From assembly GCA_035478435.1 (NCBI GenBank), contig DATIJT010000019.1, positions 26,672 to 90,671 on the forward strand: a stretch of 64,000 nucleotides of DNA, read 5' to 3'. The notes under the pieces are model-generated. The model saw only the letters and a list, made by a program, of their open reading frames with translations, did not search any database and was not told where the DNA came from. This DNA is from DATLRC01 sp035478435. GTDB lineage: Bacteria > Patescibacteriota > Saccharimonadia > Saccharimonadales > UBA4665. Shown one piece after another: positions 25,244 to 34,363 of the stretch. Within the stretch, counting starts at the first letter, position 1, and every line of letters begins with the position of its first letter. A program made the translations under genes and the position numbers.

Positions 25244-25909
25244 TTAGTGAAAAGCTTGCCTTAAGCCCTCGGCATCCAGAACGGTAATGTGTTTGCCCGC
25301 GCGGATTAAACCTTTTTCTTCCAGTCGCACCAGACATAGGGTAACTGTCTCACGGGCTAGGTTAAGCATGTCTGCCAAGTCCTGATGAGTTAATGGCACC
25401 ATAATTACCGTCCCGTCTTCGTTTTTCTTGCCAAATATATCTGCCAAGTAGACCAATTGGTGGGCTACTTTTTTGTTCGCAACGCGCAGGGACATGTTTT
25501 CAAAACGATAGATATTTGAACTTAAACGAAGGCTGGCTGCATAGAGTACATCTTTGTAAATCAGCGGATCTTTCTCCAAGGCTTCTTGTAACGTTGCCGG
25601 ACTGGTAGAAAACATCTCAACATCGGTCATTGATTCGTAATAATACTGTTCCGGGCCAGTATAGATATCTTGTTTAAAGATAATTTTACGGACTAAGTTA
25701 AGTGGAAAGACATCATCAGGCCCAAAAATAATCTGGATGCCTTTAACTCCATCTTTTGTGATTAAATAGCGTTTTATATAACCTGACTTAATGAGGTTGG
25801 TCATTGAGCTGTCGCCAAAGGCGTTTACTATTTGTCCTTTAGGAAACTTTAAGTGTCTGCCGGTTAGCAACAGTTTATATAGTGGAGAGTCCAGCCAATT
25901 GTAATCCAT
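25244..25909 (-). CDS. Crp/Fnr-family transcription regulator
   Basis: 221 residues from ATG 25909; a longer TTG start (25945) would overlap the promoter and is not preferred. Residues ~15-120 are a cyclic-nucleotide-binding-like beta-roll (FPKGQIVNAFGD...LIKSGYIKRYLI). The C-terminal winged helix contains LTHQDLADMLNLARETVTLCLVRLEEKGLI, the standard recognition helix arrangement. No FeS cysteines or clear cAMP-binding RxS motif are visible, so the effector is unknown. A truncated relative lies at 37376. Confidence 0.85.
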   Translation of the reverse strand: MDYNWLDSPLYKLLLTGRHLKFPKGQIVNAFGDSSMTNLIKSGYIKRYLITKDGVKGIQIIFGPDDVFPLNLVRKIIFKQDIYTGPEQYYYESMTDVEMFSTSPATLQEALEKDPLIYKDVLYAASLRLSSNIYRFENMSLRVANKKVAHQLVYLADIFGKKNEDGTVIMVPLTHQDLADMLNLARETVTLCLVRLEEKGLIRAGKHITVLDAEGLRQAFH

Positions 25910-25983
25910 ATGACATATTATTCCAGAATAATCATACTTTTGCAAGCATAACTTTCTAAAAGTCTTTGTTCCATTCGCTATAA

Positions 25984-26919
25984 TTAAGTAACGAAACCTT
26001 GGGCTTGCTCTTTTTGCTTAAGCCAGTCTTGTATTTCAGCTTGCGTCTCACTTGCTAATCGCTTGTAGTCTTCTATAGTGCCGGGCTGCGGATAAAAAGG
26101 CTCAAAGACTTTTAAGCGCATGCCGATAAGCGGATCGAAATACTGAGCCACTGCAAGTATGGGTAAGCGTAATTCGGCGGCAATGACATAGCCACCCGTC
26201 CTAAATTCTCTGAGGTCATAAGGACCGGCTTCATTATACTTGCCGCCCGTTCCGCCTCCAGGAAAATTTACTAAAGCTGTATGCGGTCTTTTTTTGATAA
26301 GTTCATCAGTTTGCTGTTTTAGGGACTCTGTTCTGCCGCCGCTAACTTGTGACGCCGGCGGTATATGGATAAAACCTGCCGCAGTATGGATTTGCCCAAA
26401 AATACCAGGATAATCGATTGACGCGTAAGAAAGGGCATTGCCAAGCGCTTCAGCAACCGGACTTAACGCTGCGAAGTAAAGGGGGTAGGGATACATAAAA
26501 TCATACCCATCATAGTTGGGGACATCGTCGCCCAACTCAACTTGTGGGTTTATAGATGCCAGTTTATATGTTCCGAGATGATTAGTTGTCACGAGCACTG
26601 GCTTGCCTCGGAGTGGAGCAAGGTGTTCCTCACCTTCTTCTACGGTTGCCCTTAGTTCGCCGCCGATTTTTCGTAATATCTCTTGAGTAGCGCGGTCGAC
26701 ATATGCTGGATCGCCCACGCTATGCACCATGTCTCTCAAATAAGCTATTTGTTCGCTTCGGATATTAGCAAAAGCTTCTTCTGCCCAAGCCTCTCTGACA
26801 AAAATGTTTCTAATGAGTTCTCGGATTCTAATGTCTTTGTCATCATCAACACGTGGCTTTATTCCAACCACAGCTTCTATATATTTAGGTGCATTCCTGT
26901 CTGGGGGTAGCTCTACCAT
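25984..26919 (-). CDS. PlsC-like acyltransferase-fold protein, catalytic Asp not conserved
   Basis: 311 residues. Weak PlsC-like signature: VTTNHLGTYKLA at the HX4D position, but with Lys where Asp belongs; VNFPGGGTGGK at the FPEGTRS position; and PILAVAQYF for the last block. If the resemblance is real, it would be a phospholipid or glycolipid acyltransferase relative, possibly inactive or changed in chemistry. No membrane helix is obvious. TATTAT-type sequences just upstream suggest a leaderless start. Confidence 0.5.
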   Translation of the reverse strand: MVELPPDRNAPKYIEAVVGIKPRVDDDKDIRIRELIRNIFVREAWAEEAFANIRSEQIAYLRDMVHSVGDPAYVDRATQEILRKIGGELRATVEEGEEHLAPLRGKPVLVTTNHLGTYKLASINPQVELGDDVPNYDGYDFMYPYPLYFAALSPVAEALGNALSYASIDYPGIFGQIHTAAGFIHIPPASQVSGGRTESLKQQTDELIKKRPHTALVNFPGGGTGGKYNEAGPYDLREFRTGGYVIAAELRLPILAVAQYFDPLIGMRLKVFEPFYPQPGTIEDYKRLASETQAEIQDWLKQKEQAQGFVT

Positions 26920-27030
26920 TTAGTATAATAATACCACACTTAGAGCTATTTGTAAACTAAGGGCCAGGTTTTTGGCCGACAATTGATCATATGAACTTTG
27001 AGGGTATTATGCAGATTGTTGGGGCTAAGC

Positions 27031-27564
27031 TTAAGAGAGCCAACTCAAATCAAGCTTTATTGGGTGTCCAGCAGGATAAGGAGGAAGATCATAAAAAGTC
27101 CTAGGGTCTAAGTCCTGCCTGGTTGCTTTAATGATACGACCGACCCCGGCATGACTTACCATCAAACTGTTCAGTTTACTAGCCCTGTACTCACGCAGAA
27201 AATCTAGTACACGTTTTTGAAACTCGGACACATCCTCTGCTCCTTCGGCAGACACCAGCTCTTTTGAAGAAGAAATGGTTGTGTAAGGACTTCCTGTCAG
27301 AGAGCCCATATCATATTCAATGATCCTATCATCAACCCTTAGATCTGTGACACCAATCACTCCAGCCACTTTTTCCGCCGTAATATGACATCTCTGAAGA
27401 CTACTAGACGTAATTCTTGCTATATCGGCACCTTTTAGCTTATGCCCAGCCTGCCTGCCTTGCTCGATACCAAGCTCAGTTAGAGGGGAATTGTCTCTCT
27501 GGCCAGCAAAAACTTTTTCAAGATTCGCCTCTGTCTGACCATGCCCAAGGAAATAAACAGCCAT
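27031..27564 (-). CDS. histidine phosphatase superfamily protein
   Basis: 177 residues of the phosphoglycerate-mutase-like fold: FLGHGQTEAN at the N-terminus (normally LVRHGxTxxN), SSSLQRCHITAE, the acid DRIIEYDMGSLTG and the second His in MVSHAGVGR. The catalytic His10-equivalent is kept, but the arginine of RHG is Gly, which usually helps bind phosphate. TATTAT sits exactly 12 to 7 bases before the ATG. Substrate unknown. Confidence 0.75.
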   Translation of the reverse strand: MAVYFLGHGQTEANLEKVFAGQRDNSPLTELGIEQGRQAGHKLKGADIARITSSSLQRCHITAEKVAGVIGVTDLRVDDRIIEYDMGSLTGSPYTTISSSKELVSAEGAEDVSEFQKRVLDFLREYRASKLNSLMVSHAGVGRIIKATRQDLDPRTFYDLPPYPAGHPIKLDLSWLS

Positions 27565-27699
27565 ATGTATATAATAACATAATAAAAAAAGATAGCAAGA
27601 CCTAAAGGAATCCCATTAAATACTTACTAAAACCACTCCAGAAAATTGTAATAATTATTACAAACGAAATGTAACAGCTATAACAGCAATAAATTACCC

Positions 27700-27862
27700 C
27701 TGATTAGATAATGGTGGTACGGGGAAATCCCGGAAACGCATAAAGCACAAAAACTAGTAATCCAAAAGATAAATCTATTAGTTAAGCGAATTAGGTACTA
27801 AACAAGCTGTCCACTGGGCATCCGCCTAGGTCTGTTTGCTAGTGCCCTGAAGGAGAAGGGAC
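27700..27862 (+). promoter_or_regulatory. structured 5' leader of the CAP-domain gene
   Basis: The interval 27565-27862 has no gene. Its last ~150 bases are rich in pairing: CGGGG/TCCCG (around 27719-27735), GGGCA/TGCCC closing a hairpin near 27817-27848, and GTCC/GGAC around it, ending in AAGGAGAAGGG before the ATG. The arrangement is suggestive of a riboswitch or thermosensor-type leader. I looked for ydaO (c-di-AMP) and GEMM (c-di-GMP) signatures and found only partial likeness, so no class is assigned. Confidence 0.35.
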
Positions 27863-28618
27863 ATGATCAAAACCTTAGTAAACCGCAGCTTACTGGCTGT
27901 TGTCTATAAGTTCCATAAGGCTTCAATCCTACTGTTAGTGGCTGTAGGCCTGTCCTTGGCCCTTCTGTGGCCCTCTAGAGCTTTCGCTATGAGCGCCGAC
28001 ACCTTAGTTGCCCTTACTAACCAACAACGCCAGGAACAAGGTCTAGCGCCGCTGCACATTGACCCAAAACTAGTTTCCTCGGCCCACGCGAAAGCTAGCG
28101 ACATGTTCGCCAACAATTACTGGAGTCATAATTCGCCCAGCGGCGTTGAACCGTGGTATTTCATCCAGCAGAGCAACTATAAATATATAAGGGCGGGCGA
28201 GAACCTGGCTAAAGATTTCCAGTCCGACGAAGCGGTCATGGAGGGCTGGATGAACAGCCCGTCGCACCGCAAGAACATCCTTAACCCGGATTACCAAGAT
28301 ATCGGTATAGCTGTAGAAGAAGGCCAACTATTGGGCGCTGAAACGACGCTGATTGTGGCCCACTACGGCGCTACAGCCGCCCCTCGGCCGGCGGCAGCAC
28401 CGGCACCCGTGGTGACTACGGCCGCAGCCGTCCAGCCCGTCCAACCAACCCCCGCGCCTCAACCGGCACCAGTCGCGACTGTTACGCCGCAGCCAGCCGT
28501 CAAGTCAGCTACTTCGGAAGTCTCGCGCCGCCTAAGCCTCAAAGATATAATTTGGCAACTAATAGTTAAACCGACCGTCAATATCTACTTCGGGCTTTTA
28601 CCAAAGCGGTTATTCTAG
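27863..28618 (+). CDS. secreted CAP (SCP/YkwD-like) domain protein
   Basis: 251 residues. Signal peptide or anchor ~17-42 (SILLLVAVGLSLALLWPSRAFA). The CAP domain spans ~43-170: LTNQQRQEQGLAPLHIDPKLVSSAHAKASDM, NYWSHNSPSG, GENLA and WMNSPSHRKNILNPDYQDIGIAV, with the two conserved histidines (S-H-N and S-H-R) of the putative metal site. A Pro/Ala-rich linker follows and a C-terminal hydrophobic segment. CAP proteins are common surface factors of Gram-positives with poorly defined chemistry. Confidence 0.88.
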   Translation: MIKTLVNRSLLAVVYKFHKASILLLVAVGLSLALLWPSRAFAMSADTLVALTNQQRQEQGLAPLHIDPKLVSSAHAKASDMFANNYWSHNSPSGVEPWYFIQQSNYKYIRAGENLAKDFQSDEAVMEGWMNSPSHRKNILNPDYQDIGIAVEEGQLLGAETTLIVAHYGATAAPRPAAAPAPVVTTAAAVQPVQPTPAPQPAPVATVTPQPAVKSATSEVSRRLSLKDIIWQLIVKPTVNIYFGLLPKRLF

Positions 28619-28647
28619 AGAGAACACTGAACCGCCCAGTAATTGTC

Positions 28648-28740
28648 ATCCCGAATTTATTTCGGGATCCATACGGTGTGGAGTAGGTTCGTTATTCCGG
28701 AGTGGATACTGAAACAAGTCCAGCATTACAGTAGCTGATG
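28648..28740. repeat. dispersed hairpin repeats
   Basis: GTCATCCCGAAT with ATTTCGGGAT forms one hairpin (~28648-28672). It is followed by ATTCCGGAGTGG and ACTGAAACAAGTCCAGCAT (~28719-28737), which matches the repeat after khpA at 16949. The space lies between convergent genes and may act as a bidirectional transcription end. Confidence 0.5.
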
Positions 28741-28784
28741 AGATATTTCGTGTAAATAGTTAGGTTTAGAACGACAAGCTTTTA

Positions 28785-29780
28785 TTAGCTACCGTGCTTG
28801 AAGATGCCTTTACCCTTGCGGCTAAAGAGCCAGTAGTACAGGAAGGCCAGGACTACTAAGGCGCCGCCGCCTCCGGCCAACCAGCCGTTCCAGCTGGATT
28901 TCTTAACTGTTTCAGCGCCAAGGACGCTACCTTTATTCTGGTTGGTCTTGGAAGTGCCGGTGGCATTAATTTGGCCATTAGTGGTGTCCTGGGTGGTTGC
29001 TCCCTGGACTTGTCCCCCAGTCGGATTACCTGCGGTTGTCGTTGGTGCTGCGGCCACTGTGCCACCGCCGCGTCCACCCTGGTTAACAACCCTGACTGGT
29101 GTTACCACGGTGCCGGGGTCGCCCACTGTAGCCGAACCATTACCAGCGGCATCGAAGGCCTGAAGGGCAAAGTAGCGGGTAGCGCTGTCTGGGGCGGTAT
29201 AGCTGAAGCTTTTAGCCTCGTTAGGCGAGACGCTGACAGTGCCAACGCGGGTGCTATCACCAGCCTGGTATGATTTGCTGGTAGAAGCGAAGATTTGGAC
29301 CTGGGTGACATCTGATTTGCTTGGGGCGGTGAAGCTTAGTTTGTAAGTATTGCCAGATTGGGTTTTGCCGCCGTAGCTTGGCGCGGCTGGTGCCTGGGTA
29401 TCTACGTCCACGGAGGCATCGGCAGTTTCAGTATCGTTATCGCTGTCACGCACGGCTACTACATGGAAAGTATGGTGGCCATCGGCCAAGGTTACTGGGA
29501 AGGTGCCGGAGTTGCCGTAATTAGTATTTGAATCACCAGCCACTTCGGTGTGCTGGGTAGCGAGCGGCACGGCATTGCCATCTTGGTACAAACTAACGGC
29601 AAAGTCGTGTACGTTTACGGATAGCACGGTGTACTGGACGTTCAGGCTGGAAGTATTAGAGGGATTCTCTAGCGGCGATAGTTTCAATTGCCAATCAGCG
29701 GCTGCCGAAGCGCTCAGCGGTGCTAAAGCGATTGCCGTAAAGCTGAAGGCACTAATTAGGGCCGAAATAAAGCGTTTCAT
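28785..29780 (-). CDS. secreted, C-terminally anchored surface protein with Ig-like domains
   Basis: 331 residues from ATG 29780; AAAGGTGG gives the ribosome site, and this ATG begins one base after the adhesin stop. Signal peptide ~1-27 ending in SASA. Two beta-sandwich regions (~30-120 and ~130-215, the latter fibronectin-III-like with TRYFALQAFDAAGNGS). Then a Gly/Thr/Gln-rich stalk, the motif SVLGAE, a membrane helix and a basic tail. Co-transcribed with the CnaB adhesin. VLGAE preceding the anchor is shared by both proteins, although there is no LPxTG here. Confidence 0.72.
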   Translation of the reverse strand: MKRFISALISAFSFTAIALAPLSASAAADWQLKLSPLENPSNTSSLNVQYTVLSVNVHDFAVSLYQDGNAVPLATQHTEVAGDSNTNYGNSGTFPVTLADGHHTFHVVAVRDSDNDTETADASVDVDTQAPAAPSYGGKTQSGNTYKLSFTAPSKSDVTQVQIFASTSKSYQAGDSTRVGTVSVSPNEAKSFSYTAPDSATRYFALQAFDAAGNGSATVGDPGTVVTPVRVVNQGGRGGGTVAAAPTTTAGNPTGGQVQGATTQDTTNGQINATGTSKTNQNKGSVLGAETVKKSSWNGWLAGGGGALVVLAFLYYWLFSRKGKGIFKHGS

Positions 29781-29781
29781 T

Positions 29782-32700
29782 CTATTTGCCACCTTTCTCT
29801 TGGTAACGGTTGACGCGACGGATGAAGTAGACTGCGCTGATTAATGCTACCGGCAGTATGAATTGGGCGAGCGATAGGCGTGCGCCTGTATTGACCAGGA
29901 CTTCGGCGCCAAGTACTTGGCCGGCGGTAAAGTTAGCCGGTACCAAGGCGGAAGCTACCTTAACTTGTGAGCTGACAAACGGGGTAGCGGCCGCTAAGTT
30001 GCCAATTACTTGGTGGCCACCAGCTAGGGCGTCAGAACCGGTAACAAATGCCAGGTCAGGGTAGGTGCCGTCTGAGACACTGGAGCCGATAATGGCTTTA
30101 TAAGTCAAGGTCACTATTTCGCCGGGCGTTAGTGTGCCGAGGTGCCATATACCAGGTGATCCATAGCTGGGGCCGCCTCCATCTATGACATCCAAAGCTA
30201 CATTGTGTCCGGAGTTTGAAGAAGTAGCTGTCCAGCTGCCAGGTACGAAGGCGAAGTTATCTGGAGGCAAGTCAGTTACGGCCGCGTCAAACACTGTACC
30301 ACTGGTTTCCGGTACGGTAACTGTTAAGGTATAGGTTACGGTGTCGCCTGTAGTCGTGGCGTCTGGACGGTCATTTGTCTTAGCAATATTGACAGCCACG
30401 GCTCGGTGGTTAGTGAAGGTACACTCGAGAGTACCATTCTTGTCTAAGTCAAAGCTACCAGAAGTGCGGGGATCGAAGGTATCTTGACCTTCATCTCTAA
30501 TGTTGCTGTTGGTACAAGTAGCGTCGCTCAGATCCCAGCCGGCCGGCAGGTTCTCTTCACCTATGGTGTAAGTGCCGGTAACCACGCTGTAGTTGTCGGT
30601 TTCGCCGCCCTTTAGGTTGGAGTTGTGGGTCAGGGCGTTTTGGTCGTTGCTGTCACGCAGGTTAATGTCAAAGCTGTCATTTGAAGGTTGGGAAGTGAGC
30701 TTGTGGACTATCACGTTTGCCCGGTCGCGGGTGTTCACGAACGTACAAGTTACATTCTCGCCAGGCTGCAGCTTTATGACGGCGTTGCGGTTGTGAGTAT
30801 CAGTATCGCTGCCGCCCTCACAAGTGACACTATCGAGTGTCCAGCCCTTAACGCCACCAGGTTCTGTTACTGTGTAAGTACCTTCTGATAGTTTGGTAAA
30901 TGTTTGGCTTTCGCTGTTAGTGCTGTTATCGGTCAAGCTGAACTGGCCAAGGTCGCCAACGAAACCAAAAGCTTGGTCAGAATCGGGTTGAGCATCTTTG
31001 ACAATCGTGACGCTGCCAAGTCGAGTGTTGGTGAAGGTACATGTCACGCTGTCGCCACTGCCAACTGTGAAGCTGGTGGTTGTAGTGCCAGAGCCTTTGG
31101 TGCCGTTGTCACAATCGTAGGTTGAGCTATAGTCGCTCAGGTCGGTATTAGTGCCGCCGGTTTCGCTGACAGTGTAATCGCCGTTCACTACGCTAACTGT
31201 CCCGGTAGTGCCGCCATCACCTTGGTCAGGAGTTGAGGAGTTAGCCGGACCGTTGATATTTAGGTTAAATAGTCCGTTATCTGTTGTGCTAGAGACTATT
31301 TCTTTGTTGACCTTAATTGTTGGTGCTATATCTGTGTTGGTGATGACGCAGGTCTTTTGTTCGCCGAGCGCGATCGTGCCGCTACAATTTTGGCCTAGGG
31401 TCTTGGCATAACCGGCAAAGTTTGATTCATCAGCAGTGTAACTTCCAGCGTTGAGCGTAACAGTGGTGCCTGGGTTCTCGGCACCGGCAAAATTGACAGT
31501 CGATACATTGGTGCCAGTCACGTGCATAGTGAAATCACTAGCCACCGCCGTGCCACCGCTATTGTTGACGACATGCTTGATGACGGTTAACTGGGGAGCT
31601 ACGTCGCCGTTAGTTATAGTACAAGCAATATTTTCTCCAAGCGTTGGCGTGAATGTGTCGCCAAGCGAGGCGTGGGTATTAGTGTCGGTGCAAGTTAGGC
31701 TGGACTGCTGGTAGCCATCTACCTTAGCTAGTTCGGACACGGTATATTGCTGGTTGGCCGCGAAAGTATTGCTGGCGCCATTGGTGACTTTGGTAGTGCT
31801 GACGAAGAGGTCGAAATCGCTAACCCCGGCGGTGCCGCCATGGTTATTGTTGACTACTTTGGTAACAGTAATTGTGGCCGGAATGTCATTGTTGGTCAGT
31901 GTGCAGCTGTAGACCCCGCCGACAACCATAGTGATAGAACCGTTTGGTGAGCAGTTACCAGTGATGGAGTCTAGATTGTAGCCAGCTTGCTGGACTTCGC
32001 TGACGGTGTAAGTGCCGGCGTTGAAGCTAGTGTATTCCACGCCGCTGGTAACTTGGGTATTGTCGACGTATAGAGGGAAGTCTGAAACCTGTAATGTGCC
32101 GCCGTCATTATTAGTGACAACTTTAGTTACTGTTAAGCGTGGTGCTATATCATTATTAGTAATCGAGCAGGTGACGTTGTCGCCGGCAGCCAGCGTTAGG
32201 CTGTTGTTGGCAAAAGTGCCGCCGTTACAATTCCAGCTACCAGCTGAGTAACCAGATGGGCCGGTGCTCTCGGCCAAGGCGTAACCAACGTTGGCTTGGG
32301 CAGTTTTGCTAGCGAAGCCGCCAGCGCCGCTGAGGGTCGAATATTGGCTGTCGCTAGGGGTGGCGCTCAAGTTCCAATCAGTTGGCGCGGCCGTACCGCC
32401 ATTGTCTTTAGTAACGTATTTGATAAGCGTAAGGATTGGGGCAATGTCGTCGTTAGTGATGGTACAAGTTTTGTGTTCGCCAAGTGCGATGCTGCCGTTA
32501 CAGTTTTGGCCTAGGGTCTTTGTATAGCCGGTGTGGCTGCCTTCATCAACGCTGTAACTGCCAGCGTTGAGCGTAACTGTGGTGCCTGGGTTTTCGGCGC
32601 CGGCGAACGAGCTAGTGGACACATTGGTGCCAGTAACATTCATAGTAAAGTTGCTTGCCGTAGCACCGCCGCCGTTGTCATTAATAACGTGCTTGATAAC

Positions 32701-33969
32701 TGTCAGTTGTGGCGCGATGTCATCGTTTGTGATAGTACAAGTGACATTCTGGTTGTCGGCTAGCGTAACATTTCCGCCCAGTGAACTTGGGCATCCAGTT
32801 CCAGTCAGGCTGACAAAGCTATAGCCAGTAAGCCCAGCCTCATTTATAGCGTAAGAGCCCGGGTTAAGCGTAAGTGTTTGGCCTGAGGTTACGGGTGTAC
32901 CGCCTATACTTAGGCCGAAATCGTTCGCTCCCGCCGTGCCGCCATTGTTGTTAGTAACGCTTTTTATAAGAGTAATGGTGCCGGTCTGGCGGGTGTTGGT
33001 GATGATACAAACTATGTCGCTGCCATCAGCTACCGGCACATTATCAAGTGAAGTACCCGTGCCGTGTGCTACGACTGTACCTTGACCGTTTTGGTCTTTA
33101 CATTCGATCGCTGAGTTATAAGAAGACAGGAGGGTATTAGTGCCTTGTGTTTCGCCGACGCTATGGTTACCATCGGGTAAAACTTGTTCGCCAGTGGTGC
33201 CGTTGTTGCCAACGTTAGCCGCCTTGGTTGTGCCGTCTACTTGTAGGTTAAATAAGCCGCTATCGGTTGTTGGGACTAAGTGCTTTACGACCTCGACTTT
33301 GCCGGATTTTGGCTGGAGGATCACGCAGTCGGATGGGTCGGAGTTCGGTTGCTGAGAGGGGTAAGAACAAACATCTATAAGTTTGGCAACTCCTACGCCG
33401 CCGACATCCGATATAGCTATATTACAATCGGCAACTGTATCGAGTGGATAGCTGTCGCCTTTAGCGCTGTTAGGTGGGCCAGGGAAGGGATCGCTATTTG
33501 CTGGTTGGCTGACTGTACATGCCGTGCCTCCGGTGATGATCTGTGGGGTAGTCGGTGAAGTACAGCGGTCAATTTTGGCGTCGCCACAGGAATATAGCGT
33601 GGTTAATGATAAAGTTGCCGGATTGCCGGCAGTCGTTACGCATAATGAATAATTGATGTTACCGTCGCCGTCGGTGTCGAACAGCGCGCAGCCATCTAGG
33701 GTATTAGCGCCCGGTGTGCCAGTTTCATCCCAGTTCCAGGTCACATGTTCGGAAGTGGGCAAACCGGCCTCATCAACACATAATTTGTTAAGGTCTTTCT
33801 GGCCAGGCTCGTCGTTGGCTCCGGCGGTATCTACTACACAATTAGAAACGGCATAGGCGACATCTGGCTTTATAAGAGATCCAATCGGGATTGCCAACTG
33901 CCAGGTTGCTAACACCAGCACTAGCGCGAAATTTCGTAAACTCTTCAAACTTTGGCGGAACCGGCTCAT
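29782..33969 (-). CDS. giant CnaB-repeat surface adhesin with sortase-type anchor
   Basis: 1395 residues. ATG 33969 is chosen because AAAGGAGCTCCT precedes it; an in-frame GTG further upstream lacks a ribosome site. Signal peptide ~1-40 (ends DVAYA). A Cys-containing N-terminal head (~41-210) is followed by about ten tandem ~75-95-residue units with VTK/IKHV near the start, YxxxE in the middle and CTITNND at the end. This is the Lys, Glu, Asn pattern of isopeptide-forming CnaB/prealbumin-like domains. A DUF11-type domain precedes the end, then VLGAEVLVNTG (LVNTG resembling LPxTG), a hydrophobic helix and a basic tail. Probably a fibre-like host-attachment protein for the sortase at 34356. Confidence 0.85.
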   Translation of the reverse strand: MSRFRQSLKSLRNFALVLVLATWQLAIPIGSLIKPDVAYAVSNCVVDTAGANDEPGQKDLNKLCVDEAGLPTSEHVTWNWDETGTPGANTLDGCALFDTDGDGNINYSLCVTTAGNPATLSLTTLYSCGDAKIDRCTSPTTPQIITGGTACTVSQPANSDPFPGPPNSAKGDSYPLDTVADCNIAISDVGGVGVAKLIDVCSYPSQQPNSDPSDCVILQPKSGKVEVVKHLVPTTDSGLFNLQVDGTTKAANVGNNGTTGEQVLPDGNHSVGETQGTNTLLSSYNSAIECKDQNGQGTVVAHGTGTSLDNVPVADGSDIVCIITNTRQTGTITLIKSVTNNNGGTAGANDFGLSIGGTPVTSGQTLTLNPGSYAINEAGLTGYSFVSLTGTGCPSSLGGNVTLADNQNVTCTITNDDIAPQLTVIKHVINDNGGGATASNFTMNVTGTNVSTSSFAGAENPGTTVTLNAGSYSVDEGSHTGYTKTLGQNCNGSIALGEHKTCTITNDDIAPILTLIKYVTKDNGGTAAPTDWNLSATPSDSQYSTLSGAGGFASKTAQANVGYALAESTGPSGYSAGSWNCNGGTFANNSLTLAAGDNVTCSITNNDIAPRLTVTKVVTNNDGGTLQVSDFPLYVDNTQVTSGVEYTSFNAGTYTVSEVQQAGYNLDSITGNCSPNGSITMVVGGVYSCTLTNNDIPATITVTKVVNNNHGGTAGVSDFDLFVSTTKVTNGASNTFAANQQYTVSELAKVDGYQQSSLTCTDTNTHASLGDTFTPTLGENIACTITNGDVAPQLTVIKHVVNNSGGTAVASDFTMHVTGTNVSTVNFAGAENPGTTVTLNAGSYTADESNFAGYAKTLGQNCSGTIALGEQKTCVITNTDIAPTIKVNKEIVSSTTDNGLFNLNINGPANSSTPDQGDGGTTGTVSVVNGDYTVSETGGTNTDLSDYSSTYDCDNGTKGSGTTTTSFTVGSGDSVTCTFTNTRLGSVTIVKDAQPDSDQAFGFVGDLGQFSLTDNSTNSESQTFTKLSEGTYTVTEPGGVKGWTLDSVTCEGGSDTDTHNRNAVIKLQPGENVTCTFVNTRDRANVIVHKLTSQPSNDSFDINLRDSNDQNALTHNSNLKGGETDNYSVVTGTYTIGEENLPAGWDLSDATCTNSNIRDEGQDTFDPRTSGSFDLDKNGTLECTFTNHRAVAVNIAKTNDRPDATTTGDTVTYTLTVTVPETSGTVFDAAVTDLPPDNFAFVPGSWTATSSNSGHNVALDVIDGGGPSYGSPGIWHLGTLTPGEIVTLTYKAIIGSSVSDGTYPDLAFVTGSDALAGGHQVIGNLAAATPFVSSQVKVASALVPANFTAGQVLGAEVLVNTGARLSLAQFILPVALISAVYFIRRVNRYQEKGGK

Positions 33970-34103
33970 AGGAGCTCCTTTATAATTTGGGTTTGTCAGG
34001 TTCGGTTTCGCTATTCGCTCCGCACTTCCCAAGCGACCAAGTACAGGAAATGTTTCATCGCCCCCCGCAGAACTTTTTTTGAAGAGCTCTTTGTCTTAAC
34101 TTC

Positions 34104-34132
34104 GTTATACAACAGTTACTAAATAAAAGCAA
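34104..34132 (-). promoter_or_regulatory. promoter of the adhesin operon
   Basis: On the minus strand TTGCTT, 17-base spacer, TATAAC (complement of 34104-34109). It implies a leader of ~130 bases (33970-34097) that is GC-rich and able to fold; I could not assign it to a known riboswitch. Confidence 0.6.
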
Positions 34133-34200
34133 GTGTATTCTTTGTGACTAATCTTACATTCTTGCGTAGCTGTGTATAAAATAGGTAAGCTAATAATGAT

Positions 34201-34363
34201 GAACCCATTTCACACCTCCCCTTCAGCCTCAACCCTTAATGGCGGGCTGCAACTAGCAGACCGCTCCGCAAGGTATCTTAAGATACCTTTTGTTCGCCTG
34301 CTGCTAGTTTCGCTACCGCCATTAAGGCTTTCGCTTAACGAATTGGAGGTGTGAAATGGGTTC
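34201..34363. repeat. family A palindromic element, copy A2 (supplies sortase start codon)
   Basis: 163 bp with a perfect 19-bp terminal inverted repeat, GAACCCATTTCACACCTCC and its complement. The centre is GGTATCTTAAGATACC. The right end reads GGAGGTG-TGAA-ATGGG, a textbook ribosome site and the ATG of the sortase gene. Apart from the shared termini and layout, the arms differ from copies A1 and A3. A 60-codon open frame across it is part of the palindrome and not a gene. Confidence 0.85.

Noticed and set aside
27700..27862. c-di-AMP (ydaO) or c-di-GMP riboswitch
   Set aside because: Only isolated fragments (GGTACGGGG, CGCATAAAGC) resemble the consensus; the core blocks could not be placed in order.
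30593..32824. A series of + strand open frames (60-85 codons) across the adhesin
   Set aside because: They are ant-strand shadows of the repetitive CnaB gene: regular spacing follows the protein repeats, and none has a ribosome site or promoter.
34172..34354. 60-codon + strand frame upstream of the sortase
   Set aside because: It lies almost wholly in palindrome A2; its amino-acid sequence is dictated by the inverted repeat.
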